NCBI GenBank assembly: GCA_021838445.1
Contig: JAKCDU010000039.1
Location: forward strand, 1 to 35,494
DNA from: Actinomycetes bacterium
GTDB taxonomy: Bacteria > Actinomycetota > Acidimicrobiia > Acidimicrobiales > Palsa-688
Direction of reading: 5' to 3'
Length of the DNA: 35,494 nt
Part shown: positions 7,275-18,532 of the stretch, piece after piece
How positions within the stretch are numbered: the stretch's first letter is position 1
How the letters are laid out: every line of letters starts with the position of its first letter
Notes under the pieces: model-generated
Told to the model about the DNA's origin: nothing
Seen by the model: only the letters and a program-made list of their open reading frames with translations
The model's database searches: none
Program-made: the position numbers and the translations under genes

Positions 7275-7371
7275 TAACGAGTCAACGTAAAGGATCTCGG
7301 CGGGCCCGGGCCAGTCGGAGATCCCGGCGGCCCAGACCTGCTCGACGGCCAGGCCAGCCCGAAGGCTGAGG

Positions 7372-7902
7372 CTAGAACATGCCGATCTGCGACACGTTGG
7401 ACAGGTTGGCGACGGCAAACGCCGCCCCCTCCAGACACGACTTCAGCATGTCGTTGACCGAGCCGGCCCGGCTGGCCACGTCGCTGCTCACCGCCTCGAA
7501 GCCGGTGCCGTCCTCCTCGACGCCTTCTCGCGCCGGTACCCAGCCCCGGACCTGCTCGGTGTCGATCTGATTGAACGCAAAGGACGACTGCGAGACAGCC
7601 CGCAGGGCCTCCTCCGATACGGAGATGGCGTTGGAGTTGGCGAAACGCCGCTGGTTGCCCTTCAGCTGCAGCACCTCCATCTCCTCGACCGACTGAGACA
7701 TCAAGCGGGCCGCCCGATTGACCAGTTCGTTCACCGAGTCGGAGTTGCCCGGGTCGGTCAGCTCGAGGAACCTGACGCCGTCGCCGGAGTTGGCGGCCTC
7801 GATCAGACCGTCGAAGGCCTCGACGGCGGCGGTACCGGCGCTTTCGGCCCCGGCCCAGGTGCCGCCGTGGAAATCCTTCCAGTCCTGCTTGGAAACGCTC
7901 AT
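7372..7902 (-). CDS. Hypothetical protein (176 aa)
   Basis: Not recognised. The 176-aa product is soluble, predominantly alpha-helical and rich in Ser, Asn and Val, with a short hydrophobic C-terminus (AAFAVANLSNVSQIGMF). The middle (VNELVNRAARLMSQSVEEME) looks like an amphipathic helix. The start ATG 7902 follows a GAGAGAGAG purine tract. It lies 102 bp downstream of a 55-aa gene on the same strand and starts with a similar MS-x-S motif; the two may be co-transcribed. Serine and asparagine content is unusual for this high-GC genome. Confidence 0.7.
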   Translation of the reverse strand: MSVSKQDWKDFHGGTWAGAESAGTAAVEAFDGLIEAANSGDGVRFLELTDPGNSDSVNELVNRAARLMSQSVEEMEVLQLKGNQRRFANSNAISVSEEALRAVSQSSFAFNQIDTEQVRGWVPAREGVEEDGTGFEAVSSDVASRAGSVNDMLKSCLEGAAFAVANLSNVSQIGMF

Positions 7903-8004
7903 CTGCTCTCTCTCAACTGGGATCGGGTTGGTCGTGGTTTGGTTGGGGATGGACCGGCCAGACCGCTACAGAGCCTGAAGCGCCGGCGGGCGCTCGGGTC
8001 GCAC

Positions 8005-8172
8005 CTAGTCAAGCGACACGCCGGCGCGCTCGGCGGCGGCGCGCAGGTGCTCGTCCGACGCGTTCCCGAGGAGATCCCAGTCGGCGTCGCCGCGGTCTTC
8101 CTCATCCTTCTGCATGACGGCGACCAACTCGTCCACCGCCGGATCCGATTCCGCGTCTGAAATGTCGCTCAT
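8005..8172 (-). CDS. Small acidic protein (55 aa)
   Basis: ATG 8172 to TAG 8005-8007 encodes 55 residues, beginning MSDISDAESDPAVDELVAVM and ending LRAAAERAGVSLD. It is strongly acidic and likely helical. A GGGAAGGG tract 9 nt upstream serves as Shine-Dalgarno. It precedes the 176-aa gene on the same strand and probably shares a transcript with it. No family recognised; a role as partner or regulator of the 176-aa protein is speculation. Confidence 0.6.
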   Translation of the reverse strand: MSDISDAESDPAVDELVAVMQKDEEDRGDADWDLLGNASDEHLRAAAERAGVSLD

Positions 8173-8454
8173 CGTCTGCACCCTTCCCTAGCCCTCGTCA
8201 GAGTCCGGGTGAACCCCTCGGTTCAAGAAGCTAGCCCTTCCTCGCACTCCCACGGCGCACCGTGGGAGTCGAGCAGGTCGAGCAACGGCCTGGCCGGCAG
8301 AGCCATGGGCCCGATCGGTGGGAGGCTGACGCCGACTGGCGGTAGGCGACCGCCACCGCCGGAGCATCAGCTGGGGCTGGCTGGCGCAGCGCTGATCTAG
8401 CACCATGGTCCCACCCGGATACACCCGCCGGGTCGGACCCGACCAGGAGAAGCC
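8173..8454. other. Intergenic region with two hairpins
   Basis: The 282 bp between divergent genes contain no gene. Two inverted repeats stand out: ACTCCCACGG/CCGTGGGAGT with a 4-nt loop (8246-8269) and TGGCGGT/ACCGCCA with a 5-nt loop (8337-8355). Neither is followed by a T-run. They could be regulator sites or part of a 5' leader of the oxidoreductase gene at 8455. Confidence 0.45.
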
Positions 8455-9360
8455 GTGAAGCACTGGTTCACCTACCCGCTCGTCACCCATCCCTCCAACC
8501 CGGAGTTCATGAGCCGCCGGGCGGTGATCCGCCTGGCGACCGCCGCCGATGCCGCCGGCTTCGACGGGATCGGTTTCACCGATCACCCGGCTCCCTCGGA
8601 CAAGTGGCTGAACGCCGGCGGCCACGACGCCCTCGACCCTTTCGTGGCCCTGGCCGCAGTCGCCGCGGTGACCGAATCCATCCGCCTGATCCCGAACATC
8701 GTGGTCCTCCCCTACCGCAACCCCTTCTTGGTGGCCAAAGCCGCGGCCAGCCTGGACCTGATCTCCGAGGGACGATTCGTCCTGTCCGTCGCGACGGGAT
8801 ACCTGCGCAGCGAGTACCGCTCCCTCGGGGTGGACTTCGAGCGGCGCAACGCCATCTTCGACGAGTCGCTCGAGGTACTGGGAGGAGTGTGGACACGGGA
8901 CCGCTTCGCCTTCGAGGGCCACGACTTCGTGGCCGGTGGCGTGTCGGCCAACCCCAAGCCGGCCCACGTGCCCATCTGGATAGGCGGCAACAGCGCCCTC
9001 ACCCGGCGGCGGGTGGCCACGGCGGGGGACGGGTGGAACCCCTTCCCCGCCCCGGCCCAGCTCGCCCGCACCGCCCGCACCGTCCCCCTGGAGGGCCTCG
9101 ACGACCTGATCCCGATGCTCGAGGACCTGTGGATCCAGGTCGAGCGGGCGGGCCGGGACCGAGCAGACATCGACGTGGTGTTCACGACCGGACTGCCGGG
9201 ACCGGCCGAGGCCGGCTTCGACGCCGGCCAGCACCTCGAGAAACTGGACCAGATGGAGTCGCTCGGCATCACCTGGACCAACGTCGGCATAGCGGGCGAT
9301 TCCATCGACCACGCCGTCGAGACCATCGAACGCTACGGCCGCGAGGTGATCTCCGGCTGA
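8455..9360 (+). CDS. LLM-class (F420-dependent type) oxidoreductase
   Basis: A 301-aa luciferase-like monooxygenase-fold protein of the kind that uses coenzyme F420 in Actinobacteria. Typical features are ADAAGFDGIGFTDHPA near the N-terminus, the IRLIPNIVVLPYRNPFLVAK strand-turn, SEGRFVLSVATGYLRSEY and PVPIWIGGNS-like text (HVPIWIGGNS). The TIM-barrel family covers F420-dependent dehydrogenases/reductases and flavin monooxygenases; F420 preference is inferred from lineage and the absence of a reductase partner. GTG 8455 is chosen because AGGAG lies 6 nt upstream. It is a single gene, convergent with tRNA-Asn. Confidence 0.88.
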   Translation: MKHWFTYPLVTHPSNPEFMSRRAVIRLATAADAAGFDGIGFTDHPAPSDKWLNAGGHDALDPFVALAAVAAVTESIRLIPNIVVLPYRNPFLVAKAAASLDLISEGRFVLSVATGYLRSEYRSLGVDFERRNAIFDESLEVLGGVWTRDRFAFEGHDFVAGGVSANPKPAHVPIWIGGNSALTRRRVATAGDGWNPFPAPAQLARTARTVPLEGLDDLIPMLEDLWIQVERAGRDRADIDVVFTTGLPGPAEAGFDAGQHLEKLDQMESLGITWTNVGIAGDSIDHAVETIERYGREVISG

Positions 9361-9364
9361 AACG

Positions 9365-9437
9365 CTCCGGGGGAGGGACTCGAACCCCCAACCTAGTGGT
9401 TAACAGCCACCCGCTCTGCCGATTGAGCTACCCCGGA
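9365..9437 (-). tRNA. tRNA-Asn (anticodon GTT)
   Basis: Minus-strand cloverleaf: acceptor TCCGGGG/CCCCGGA, D arm GCTC...GAGC, anticodon loop CTGTTAA (GTT), T arm GGGGG-TTCGAGT-CCCTC, discriminator G at 9365. CCA is not encoded. It lies 44 bp downstream of the rpoD stop on the same strand with no terminator between them, so it may be read from the dnaG-rpoD transcript. Confidence 0.95.
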
Positions 9438-9481
9438 AGGACGGCCCAAACCCTACCAGGAACGCGGCGGGGCACCGCGTC

Positions 9482-10720
9482 TCACTGCTCGTCGAGGTAG
9501 TCCCGCAGATGACCCGAGTGCATGGGGTGGCGCAACTTGGCCAGCGTCTTGGACTCGATCTGGCGGATGCGCTCCCGGGTCACCCCGAACTCGCGGCCCA
9601 CCTCCTCGAGGGTGTGCATCTCGCCGTCGTCGAGCCCGAAGCGGAGCCGGACCACCTTGCGCTCCCGTTCGGTCAGCTCGACGAGGGCCTGGTTGACCGC
9701 CTCGTTGAGCATGGCCCGGGCCGCCGCCTCGGAGGGCGCCACCGCCGCCTGGTCCTCGAGCAGGTCCGACAGGCTGAAGTCGTCCTCTCCCATGGGCTGC
9801 TCCAACGAGACCGTCTCCTGGCTCACCCGCAGGATCTCCCGCACCCGCTCGGGGGTCATCTCCACCCGGGAGGCGACCTCCTCCTCGGTCGGTTCACGCC
9901 CGAGATCCTGTAGGAGCTGGCGCTGGGTGCGCAGCACCTTGTTGATGGTGTCGACCATGTGCACCGGTATCCGGATGGTCCGGGCCTGGTCGGCGATGGC
10001 CCGTGTGATGGCCTGGCGGATCCACCAGGTGGCGTAGGTGGAGAACTTGAAGCCCTTGGTGTGGTCGAACTTGTCCACCGCCCGCATGAGGCCCAGGTTT
10101 CCCTCCTGGATCAGGTCCAGGAAGGCCATGCCCCGGTTGCGGTAGCGCTTGGCTATGGATACCACCAGGCGCAGGTTGGCCTCGATGAGGATCCGCTTGG
10201 CCGCGATGCCTTCGCGGCGCAGCCGCTCGTCCTCGCTGACCCGGGCCCGGTCGGCGAGCAGGGCGCTGTCCTCGCCGCCGCTCTCCTCCAGGCGGGCGGT
10301 GGCGGCCAGGCCGGCCACCACGCACCGGGCCAGGATGACCTCCTCGGCGGCAGTGAGGAGCGGCACCTTGCCGATCTCCTTCAGGTACATGCGCACCGGG
10401 TCGTACATCCCGCCGGCATCCCCCTCCCGGCGGGATTCGGAGGCCTCACGCAGCCGGCTCCGGGGCCTGGTCCGCTCAGCGACCACGGCGCGAGCCGATA
10501 CGGGGCCCTCGTCGGGCAGGAGCTCCAGGTCGGCCGGCTCGCGCTCCACGTCGTCGCGGTAATCGATGCCCTGGGCTCTCACCCGGGCCACCGCGGTGGC
10601 GATGATCTCCGGGGTCAGCTCCACCGAGCCCAGCACCGAGAGGAGGTCGTCGGGGGTGAGGTAGCCGCGCTCCCTGCCGATCAGCAGCATGGCCACGAAG
10701 TCCCCGGTCAGCTCGCTCAC
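9482..10720 (-). CDS. rpoD: Primary RNA polymerase sigma factor (RpoD/SigA type)
   Basis: A 412-aa sigma-70 group 1-like factor. It has region 1.2 ([21 protein letters not shown]), regions 2.1-2.4 ([20 protein letters not shown] through [20 protein letters not shown]), region 3 ([20 protein letters not shown]) and region 4.2 HTH ([20 protein letters not shown]) near the C-terminus. It directs RNA polymerase to -35/-10 promoters. The N-terminal about 100 residues are variable and acidic/basic, as in actinobacterial SigA. GTG 10720 overlaps the dnaG stop as GTGA, indicating translational coupling; the dnaG-rpoD order is the old macromolecular-synthesis operon without rpsU. Length fits a primary factor and exceeds most group 2 sigmas. 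Confidence 0.95.
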   Translation of the reverse strand: MSELTGDFVAMLLIGRERGYLTPDDLLSVLGSVELTPEIIATAVARVRAQGIDYRDDVEREPADLELLPDEGPVSARAVVAERTRPRSRLREASESRREGDAGGMYDPVRMYLKEIGKVPLLTAAEEVILARCVVAGLAATARLEESGGEDSALLADRARVSEDERLRREGIAAKRILIEANLRLVVSIAKRYRNRGMAFLDLIQEGNLGLMRAVDKFDHTKGFKFSTYATWWIRQAITRAIADQARTIRIPVHMVDTINKVLRTQRQLLQDLGREPTEEEVASRVEMTPERVREILRVSQETVSLEQPMGEDDFSLSDLLEDQAAVAPSEAAARAMLNEAVNQALVELTERERKVVRLRFGLDDGEMHTLEEVGREFGVTRERIRQIESKTLAKLRHPMHSGHLRDYLDEQ

Positions 10721-12576
10721 ATCATCGACCCCGTCACTGCCGGATCCACCGCGTGACGCTCGACGAGCCAGGCCACCAGGTGCTCCTCGGCCTCCACGGC
10801 CTGAGCGTGGCGGGTCACGTCATCGGCCCGCATGCGCTCGAGGCCCAGCTTCAGCCAGGTGATGGTCGGAGCGTAGGACGCCTGCTCGGCCGGCGGGAGC
10901 TGGCGCATCTCCGACTGCAGCTCTCTCAGCTCCCGCTGCACCGCCCGCTCCACCAGTCGGATGGCTACGTCGTCTGGGTCGGCGTCGCTGTCCTCGACGG
11001 CCAGGCGCTGCAGGAGTCCCGCCACCTGGGGGTCGGCCGCCTCGATGGCCTGGTGCAGGTCGGCGGTGGCCCGGATCACCTCGAAGGCGTTGGCCGCCAG
11101 CACGTGGGAGAACAACGGGCGTTCGAGCCTCCCGACCACCTCGTCGCGTCGGTGCACGGCCAGCCGGAGGGCCTCGAGCTCGGGCCCGCTCAGCCCGACG
11201 GCCGGGGTCTCGGCCGGGGACGGCCCGGGGGGCGGGTCCGGGCGGCGCGGATCCCGGCTCGGCGCCGGTCGGCCCTCGGGGGCGGCATCGACCGGCCCGG
11301 CCTCGGCCATGGCCCGCAGCCGGTCGGCGTCCACCCGGCAACGGTCGGCGACGTCCATCAAGTACTGGTCGCGCACCAGCACGTCGGGGTGGGCGCCGAT
11401 CATGGCCACCGCCGACCCCGCGGCGCGCGACCGGCCCTCGGGGGTGGAGAGGTCGCTTCGGGCCAGCAGCCGGTCGAGGCGGAAGCCGAGGTAGGGACGC
11501 GCCTCGTCGACTGCAGCCGTGAGGGCGGCCGGGTCCCGCCGGGCCACGTCGGCGGGGTCGTCGCCGGCGGGCAGGCCGATCACCCGGATCTCGACCTCGT
11601 AGCGCTTCTCCCACTCGTAGAACTTCTCGGCCGCGGCCTGTCCGGCGCTGTCGCCGTCGTAGGCCAGGTGGATGCGCCGGGCGAAGTTGGTCAGTTGCTT
11701 GATGTGGCCCTCGGCCAGCGCTGTGCCGCACGTGGCGACCGCCTCCTCCACGCCGGCCTGCTGCAGACCGATCACGTCGGTGTAGCCCTCACAGACCACG
11801 ACCCGGCCCTTCTCCACCACCGCCCGCTTGGCCCAGTTGAGCCCGTAGAGGGTGCGGCTCTTGTCGTAGACCGCGGTGTTGGCGGTGTTCTTGTACTTGG
11901 GCAGGCGCCCCCCCGGCAGCATCCGCCCACCGGCACCGACGGGCCGGCCCCCCGGATCGAAGATGGGGAACAGTATCCGGCCCCGGAAGAAATCGGTGTA
12001 GCGGCCCTTCTCGTCGACGGTCGCCAGGCCGGCGTCGACGAGCACCGCCGGAGGCACTCCGAGGCCCCGGACCAGGCGGTCCCAGCCCTCCGGCGCCCAG
12101 CCGATGCGGTAGCGCCGCACGACGTCGCCATCGTAGCCACGCTCGCGCCGCAGGTAGCCCCGGGCGGCGCGGGCGTCGGGCGAGGTGAGCAGGCACTCGT
12201 GGTACCACTGCACGGCCGCCTCCAGGGCCTCGTGGATGCGGTTGCGCCGCTGGCGGTCGCGGCCTCCCCCGGTGGCGTCGTCGTCGTAGCGGAGGGTTAC
12301 GCCGGCCCGGGCGGCCAGCTTCTCGATGGCCTCGACGAAATCGAGGTGCTCGGTCTCGCGCAGGAACGAGATGGCGTCACCTTTGGCCCCGCAGCCGAAG
12401 CAGTAATACAGCCCCAGCTCGGCGTTGACCGAGAACGACGGGCTCTTCTCGGCGTGGAAGGGACACAGCCCGGTCCACCGGGTGCCCACTTTGCGCAGGG
12501 CCAGGTGCTCGCCGACGAGGGCCACGAAGTCCGTGGCCGCCCGGACCCGGGCGATGTCCTCCTCGACGATGCCCAT
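10717..12576 (-). CDS. dnaG: DNA primase DnaG
   Basis: A 619-aa bacterial primase that makes RNA primers at the replication fork. The N-terminal CHC2 zinc finger has C38, H41, C59 and C62 ([11 protein letters not shown]...[11 protein letters not shown]). The central TOPRIM catalytic core contains [13 protein letters not shown] and [14 protein letters not shown], with the acidic metal-binding residues. The C-terminal third, after a Pro-rich linker, is the DnaB-interacting helical region, which is poorly conserved. ATG 12576 starts 28 bp after the ppdK stop on the same strand. The gene ends in a 4-bp GTGA overlap with rpoD. Confidence 0.96.
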   Translation of the reverse strand: MGIVEEDIARVRAATDFVALVGEHLALRKVGTRWTGLCPFHAEKSPSFSVNAELGLYYCFGCGAKGDAISFLRETEHLDFVEAIEKLAARAGVTLRYDDDATGGGRDRQRRNRIHEALEAAVQWYHECLLTSPDARAARGYLRRERGYDGDVVRRYRIGWAPEGWDRLVRGLGVPPAVLVDAGLATVDEKGRYTDFFRGRILFPIFDPGGRPVGAGGRMLPGGRLPKYKNTANTAVYDKSRTLYGLNWAKRAVVEKGRVVVCEGYTDVIGLQQAGVEEAVATCGTALAEGHIKQLTNFARRIHLAYDGDSAGQAAAEKFYEWEKRYEVEIRVIGLPAGDDPADVARRDPAALTAAVDEARPYLGFRLDRLLARSDLSTPEGRSRAAGSAVAMIGAHPDVLVRDQYLMDVADRCRVDADRLRAMAEAGPVDAAPEGRPAPSRDPRRPDPPPGPSPAETPAVGLSGPELEALRLAVHRRDEVVGRLERPLFSHVLAANAFEVIRATADLHQAIEAADPQVAGLLQRLAVEDSDADPDDVAIRLVERAVQRELRELQSEMRQLPPAEQASYAPTITWLKLGLERMRADDVTRHAQAVEAEEHLVAWLVERHAVDPAVTGSMM

Positions 12577-12604
12577 GACCTGAGCCTAGGACCAGCGCTT
12601 GTCG

Positions 12605-15232
<2,628 letters not shown>

Positions 15233-15261
15233 CCCCCGATACTACGACCCGGCGCAGGGCC

Positions 15262-16581
15262 TCAGATTCCCAGTCTGGACCCGACTTCGGCGACGAGCGC
15301 GTCGATGGGCACCCGGACCTGATCGGTGGTGTCGCGGTCGCGAATGGTCACCGCCCGGTCCTCGAGGGTCTCGAAGTCGACGGTCACCGCGAGGGGCGTG
15401 CCGATCTCGTCCTGCCGCCGGTAGCGCCGCCCGATGGATTGGGTCTCGTCGTAGTCGCACATGGCCATCGGCTGGAGAAGCCCGAGCACCTCCTCGGCCA
15501 CCGGCACCAGGGTGTCCTTCTTGGAAAGGGGCAGGACGGCGACCTGGTAGGGGGCGAGGCGGGGGTGGAGGCGCAGCACCGTGCGCTTCTCCCCTCCGAT
15601 CTCGTCGGTGTCGTAGGCGGCCAGGAGGAAAGCCATCATCGTGCGCGTCGCGCCCGCCGCCGGCTCGATGACGTAAGGGACGTAGCGCTCGTTGGAACCC
15701 TGGTCGTAGTACTCGAGCTTGACCCCGCTGGCCGCGGCGTGGGCCTTCAGGTCGTAGTCCGTGCGGTTGGCGATGCCCTCGAGCTCTCCCCAACCCCACG
15801 GGAAGCGGAACTCCACATCGGAGGTCCCCGCCGAGTAGTGGGAGAGCTCCTCGGCTTCGTGAGGGCGCAGGCGCAGCGTGTCGCGGGGTATGCCGAGGCT
15901 CACGTACCACTCGAAGCGCTCCCGGCACCAGTAATCGAACCACTTGCCGGCGTCGGCGGGGGGAACGAAGTACTCGAGCTCCATCTGCTCGAACTCGCGG
16001 GTGCGGAACACGAAGTTCCCGGGGGTGATCTCGTTGCGGAAGGACTTGCCGATCTGGGCGATACCGAACGGCGGGCGCTTGCGGCTCGTCTGCAGGACGT
16101 TGAGAAAGTTGACGAAATGGCCCTGGGCCGTCTCGGGCCGCAGGTAGGCCACACTGCCCTCGTCCTCGACGGGACCGGCATGGGTCTTGAACATCAGGTT
16201 GAACGCCCGGGCCTCGGTCAGGTCGGTACTGTCGCAGTTCGGGCAGTGCAGCTTCCCGTCGGTCGGGCTGGCCTCGAGGTGATCGGCCCGCCAGCGCTCG
16301 TGACAGTTGCGGCAGTCGATGAGAGGGTCGGTGAAGTTGGCCAGGTGGCCGGAGGCCTCCCAGATCCGCGGCGTGGACAGGATGGCAGCGTCCAGACCGA
16401 CCACGTCGTGGCGCAGCTGGACCATGCTGCGCCACCACTCGTTCTTCACGTTGCGCAGCATCAGCACCCCGAGCGGCCCGTAGTCGTAGGTGGACCTGAA
16501 GCCGCCGTAGATCTCGGCCGAGGGGAAGATGAAGCCTCTCTGCTTGCTCAGCCTGACGATGTCGTCCATCTCGGGGGGCAC
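15262..16581 (-). CDS. glyS: Glycyl-tRNA synthetase (homodimeric type)
   Basis: A 439-aa class II synthetase of the alpha2 (archaeal/eukaryotic-like) type found in Actinobacteria, charging tRNA-Gly. It has the N-terminal LSKQRGFIFPSAEIYGGF, a zinc-ribbon-like insertion with CRNC and CPNC pairs, motif 2 at FRNEITPGNFVFRTREFEQ, and motif 3 with GATRTMMAFLL, followed by the anticodon-binding domain (LAPYQVAVLPLSKKD). GTG 16581 is supported by AGGAG 7 nt upstream; ATG four codons later is an alternative. It heads the glyS-ppdK-dnaG-rpoD series. Confidence 0.96.
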   Translation of the reverse strand: MPPEMDDIVRLSKQRGFIFPSAEIYGGFRSTYDYGPLGVLMLRNVKNEWWRSMVQLRHDVVGLDAAILSTPRIWEASGHLANFTDPLIDCRNCHERWRADHLEASPTDGKLHCPNCDSTDLTEARAFNLMFKTHAGPVEDEGSVAYLRPETAQGHFVNFLNVLQTSRKRPPFGIAQIGKSFRNEITPGNFVFRTREFEQMELEYFVPPADAGKWFDYWCRERFEWYVSLGIPRDTLRLRPHEAEELSHYSAGTSDVEFRFPWGWGELEGIANRTDYDLKAHAAASGVKLEYYDQGSNERYVPYVIEPAAGATRTMMAFLLAAYDTDEIGGEKRTVLRLHPRLAPYQVAVLPLSKKDTLVPVAEEVLGLLQPMAMCDYDETQSIGRRYRRQDEIGTPLAVTVDFETLEDRAVTIRDRDTTDQVRVPIDALVAEVGSRLGI

Positions 16582-16693
16582 TCGGTCACTCCTTGGTCGG
16601 TGGACCGTTCCCGGTCCTCTGCGAGGCTCACCTTGCGGTAGGCCCGGCGCACGCGAATATGCCGCGGCAGGCTAGCGACACCTGGGATGGACC

Positions 16694-16729
16694 GGGCCAC
16701 CCGGGCCACCAGGGCCACCCGGGCCGGGC
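16694..16729. repeat. 9-bp tandem repeat, GGGCCACCC type
   Basis: GGGCCACCC, GGGCCACCA and GGGCCACCC lie in tandem (16694-16720), followed by a degenerate fourth unit. They sit in the 182-bp region between the divergent starts of glyS and the 318-aa gene, and are probably non-coding slippage repeats. Confidence 0.6.
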
Positions 16730-16763
16730 CGGGTTGGCTCCCCTCTGCGTCAGCGGCGGTGGC

Positions 16764-17720
16764 ATGCTGTTGGCATGTCGATTCTCGCCGGGCCCCGAGC
16801 TGCCGCCGGTGCCGCCGATACCGACCGGCGGACCGGCCGGGGAACCGGGCGTGCTCGACGGGTCTGACGGACCGTCGCCGGGGCCGGCGAGGCCGGCGGG
16901 CCCCCCACCTGGACCGTGGACGGCCATGTCCGCTCCGCCCGGCGATGGCTGGGGTGCGCCGGCCCCCGGACCCGGCGACGCCTCGGGCGCCGCGGCCACC
17001 ACCGGGCCCGGCGACGCCTCGGGGGCCGCGGCCGCGACCCCGCCCGGCGACCCTTGGACCCGACCCCCTACCGGAACCCCGCCCGAGCCGTGGGCCCTGC
17101 CCGCGGCCGGGGACGGCTGGGACCGCTACGGGGCGGGCCGCCCCCCGATCGACCCGACTACGGTCGCCATCCCGGTTGCCGGTCGTTTCTCCGAACCGAG
17201 CCGGCGGCGGCGGTGGCCGGCCCGTCTGGCCGTGGTGGTGGCCCTGGCTGCGGTCGGCGGTGGTCTCGGCGCCCTCGCCTGGCACAACGACCAGGCCGCG
17301 ACCAGATGGCGCCAGCTCTACCAGGCCCAGGTGGGCGTCAGCGCCGCCGCGGCCGGCCAGATCCGCACCGCCAACGGCAACATCGCGGCGTTGAACGCCG
17401 AGAAGCGCAACCTCGACGCCCAGGTGGCGACCATGGCGTCGCAGCTGGCGACGGTGGCCAACCAGAAGGAGAAGGCCATCGACCAGACCACCGTGCTGAA
17501 GGACCTGCTCAGCGCCGCCGGCCAGGTCGCCGACCACCTCCAGGCGTGCATCGCCGCCACCGACCAGCTCGACAGCGACCTGAACGCCGCGGTGGCGAGC
17601 GGCAGCACCACCGCCCTGGTCGCGCTGCAGGCCGAGGCGGCCAGCGTGGACAGCACCTGCCAACAGGCCCAGGACGGCAACAACGCGCTGCAGGCGGCCA
17701 TCAGGAGCGCCTCCTCTTGA
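16764..17720 (+). CDS. Membrane-anchored coiled-coil protein with Pro/Gly-rich N-terminus
   Basis: A 318-aa protein, if it starts at ATG 16764. Residues 1-140 are a disordered Pro/Gly/Ala-rich region containing an internal 12-residue repeat (PGDASGAAA...). A basic patch (RRRRWPAR) precedes one membrane helix (LAVVVALAAVGGGLGALAW, about 155-173). The C-terminal 140 residues are an extracytoplasmic, Ala/Gln-rich coiled coil with two cysteines. The start is uncertain; ATG 16927 (MSAPPGDGW) would shorten the disordered tail. The stop overlaps the TTG start of the serine protease gene (TTGA), so the two are coupled and the products may work together at the membrane. No named family recognised. Confidence 0.7.
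   Translation: MLLACRFSPGPELPPVPPIPTGGPAGEPGVLDGSDGPSPGPARPAGPPPGPWTAMSAPPGDGWGAPAPGPGDASGAAATTGPGDASGAAAATPPGDPWTRPPTGTPPEPWALPAAGDGWDRYGAGRPPIDPTTVAIPVAGRFSEPSRRRRWPARLAVVVALAAVGGGLGALAWHNDQAATRWRQLYQAQVGVSAAAAGQIRTANGNIAALNAEKRNLDAQVATMASQLATVANQKEKAIDQTTVLKDLLSAAGQVADHLQACIAATDQLDSDLNAAVASGSTTALVALQAEAASVDSTCQQAQDGNNALQAAIRSASS
16971..17049 (+). repeat. 36-bp in-frame tandem repeat
   Basis: Two 36-bp units starting CCCGGCGACGCCTCGGG (16971-17006 and 17007-17042) plus the beginning of a third encode a 12-residue repeat in the disordered N-terminal part of the 318-aa protein. The unit length keeps the frame, so copy number can vary without breaking the gene. Confidence 0.75.
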
Positions 17721-18511
17721 GCCTGCGCCGCCACCGCAGGCCCGGTCGCCGGCGGCCGCGGCACGGATGGCCGGCGGCCGTGGTGCTGGCCCTCGGCGCG
17801 GCCGCCGGCGGCGCCGGTTGCGCCCCTGACCCGCCCCCCGGGACGGCCGCCGTTCCGGTCGCGGTGACCGCCGCCGCGGTGGCCTCCGACCCGTCCGGCG
17901 CCGGTGCGTCCGGCACCACCGGCCACATCCTCACCGAGGCCCGAGGCTTCGTGTTCCGGGCTCGCAACGCGGCCTGCCTGAGCGTCGGCACCGCCTTCGC
18001 CGTGACCGACGGGTCGGCGTCGGTGGTCACCAACCGGCACGTGGCCGCCGGGGCCACGCACCTCGACCTCTCCACCTGGGACGGCCGGGACTTCACCTCG
18101 CAGGTGGCCGGCCACGCCAACGCGGAGGACCTGGCCGTCCTCCTGGCCTCCCCCCCCGGCCCCGGGTCGGCCCCCCTGGCGGCCGCCGATCCGCTCGCCG
18201 GCACGCCGGTCTACGTCGCCGGCTACCCCCTCGGCAACCAACTGACGGTCACCTCGGGCCGGGTCCTGGGAACCGTCGCCGGCGCCCAGGTCGGCCTGGG
18301 CGGCCCGGTCATGGAGATCAGCAACCCCATACAGCACGGCAACTCGGGCAGCCCCGTGCTGGACCCGTCAGGGAACGTGGTCGGGGTGGTGTTCGCCCTC
18401 GACACGGCCACCGGGGACGGGTTGGCCATGCCGGTCAGCCAACTGCGGGCCCTGCTGTCGGGGGCCGCCCTCGACCCCGCCCCGCTCGCCTGCGCGCCAG
18501 TATCGCCTTGA
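17717..18511 (+). CDS. Secreted trypsin-like serine protease
   Basis: A 264-aa S1 (trypsin-like/HtrA-type) protease. The N-terminus is very basic (RRHRRPGRRRPRHGW), then a hydrophobic signal segment (PAAVVLALGAAAGGAGC) with C35 as possible but non-ideal lipobox cysteine. The catalytic triad is H108 (TNRHVAAG), D138 (AEDLAVL) and S210 (HGNSGSPVLD). There is no PDZ domain. The family cleaves misfolded or specific extracytoplasmic proteins. The start is TTG 17717, overlapping the previous stop as TTGA; no other start gives a complete signal peptide. It converges with recO 12 bp away. Confidence 0.85.
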   Translation: MSLRRHRRPGRRRPRHGWPAAVVLALGAAAGGAGCAPDPPPGTAAVPVAVTAAAVASDPSGAGASGTTGHILTEARGFVFRARNAACLSVGTAFAVTDGSASVVTNRHVAAGATHLDLSTWDGRDFTSQVAGHANAEDLAVLLASPPGPGSAPLAAADPLAGTPVYVAGYPLGNQLTVTSGRVLGTVAGAQVGLGGPVMEISNPIQHGNSGSPVLDPSGNVVGVVFALDTATGDGLAMPVSQLRALLSGAALDPAPLACAPVSP

Positions 18512-18532
18512 GGGCGGCTGCGCTCAGCCCTC
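18510..18532. terminator. Hairpin between converging protease gene and recO
   Basis: A compact hairpin with inner stem GGCTG-CGCT-CAGCC and outer GAG/CTC pairs spans the 12-bp gap and both gene ends. It could stop transcription from both sides but lacks T-runs. Confidence 0.35.

Noticed and set aside
16593-16763. Collagen-like GHPGHQGHPG extension of the 318-aa protein upstream of 16764
   Set aside because: It comes from a 9-bp GC-rich tandem repeat in the divergent promoter region and has no start signal.
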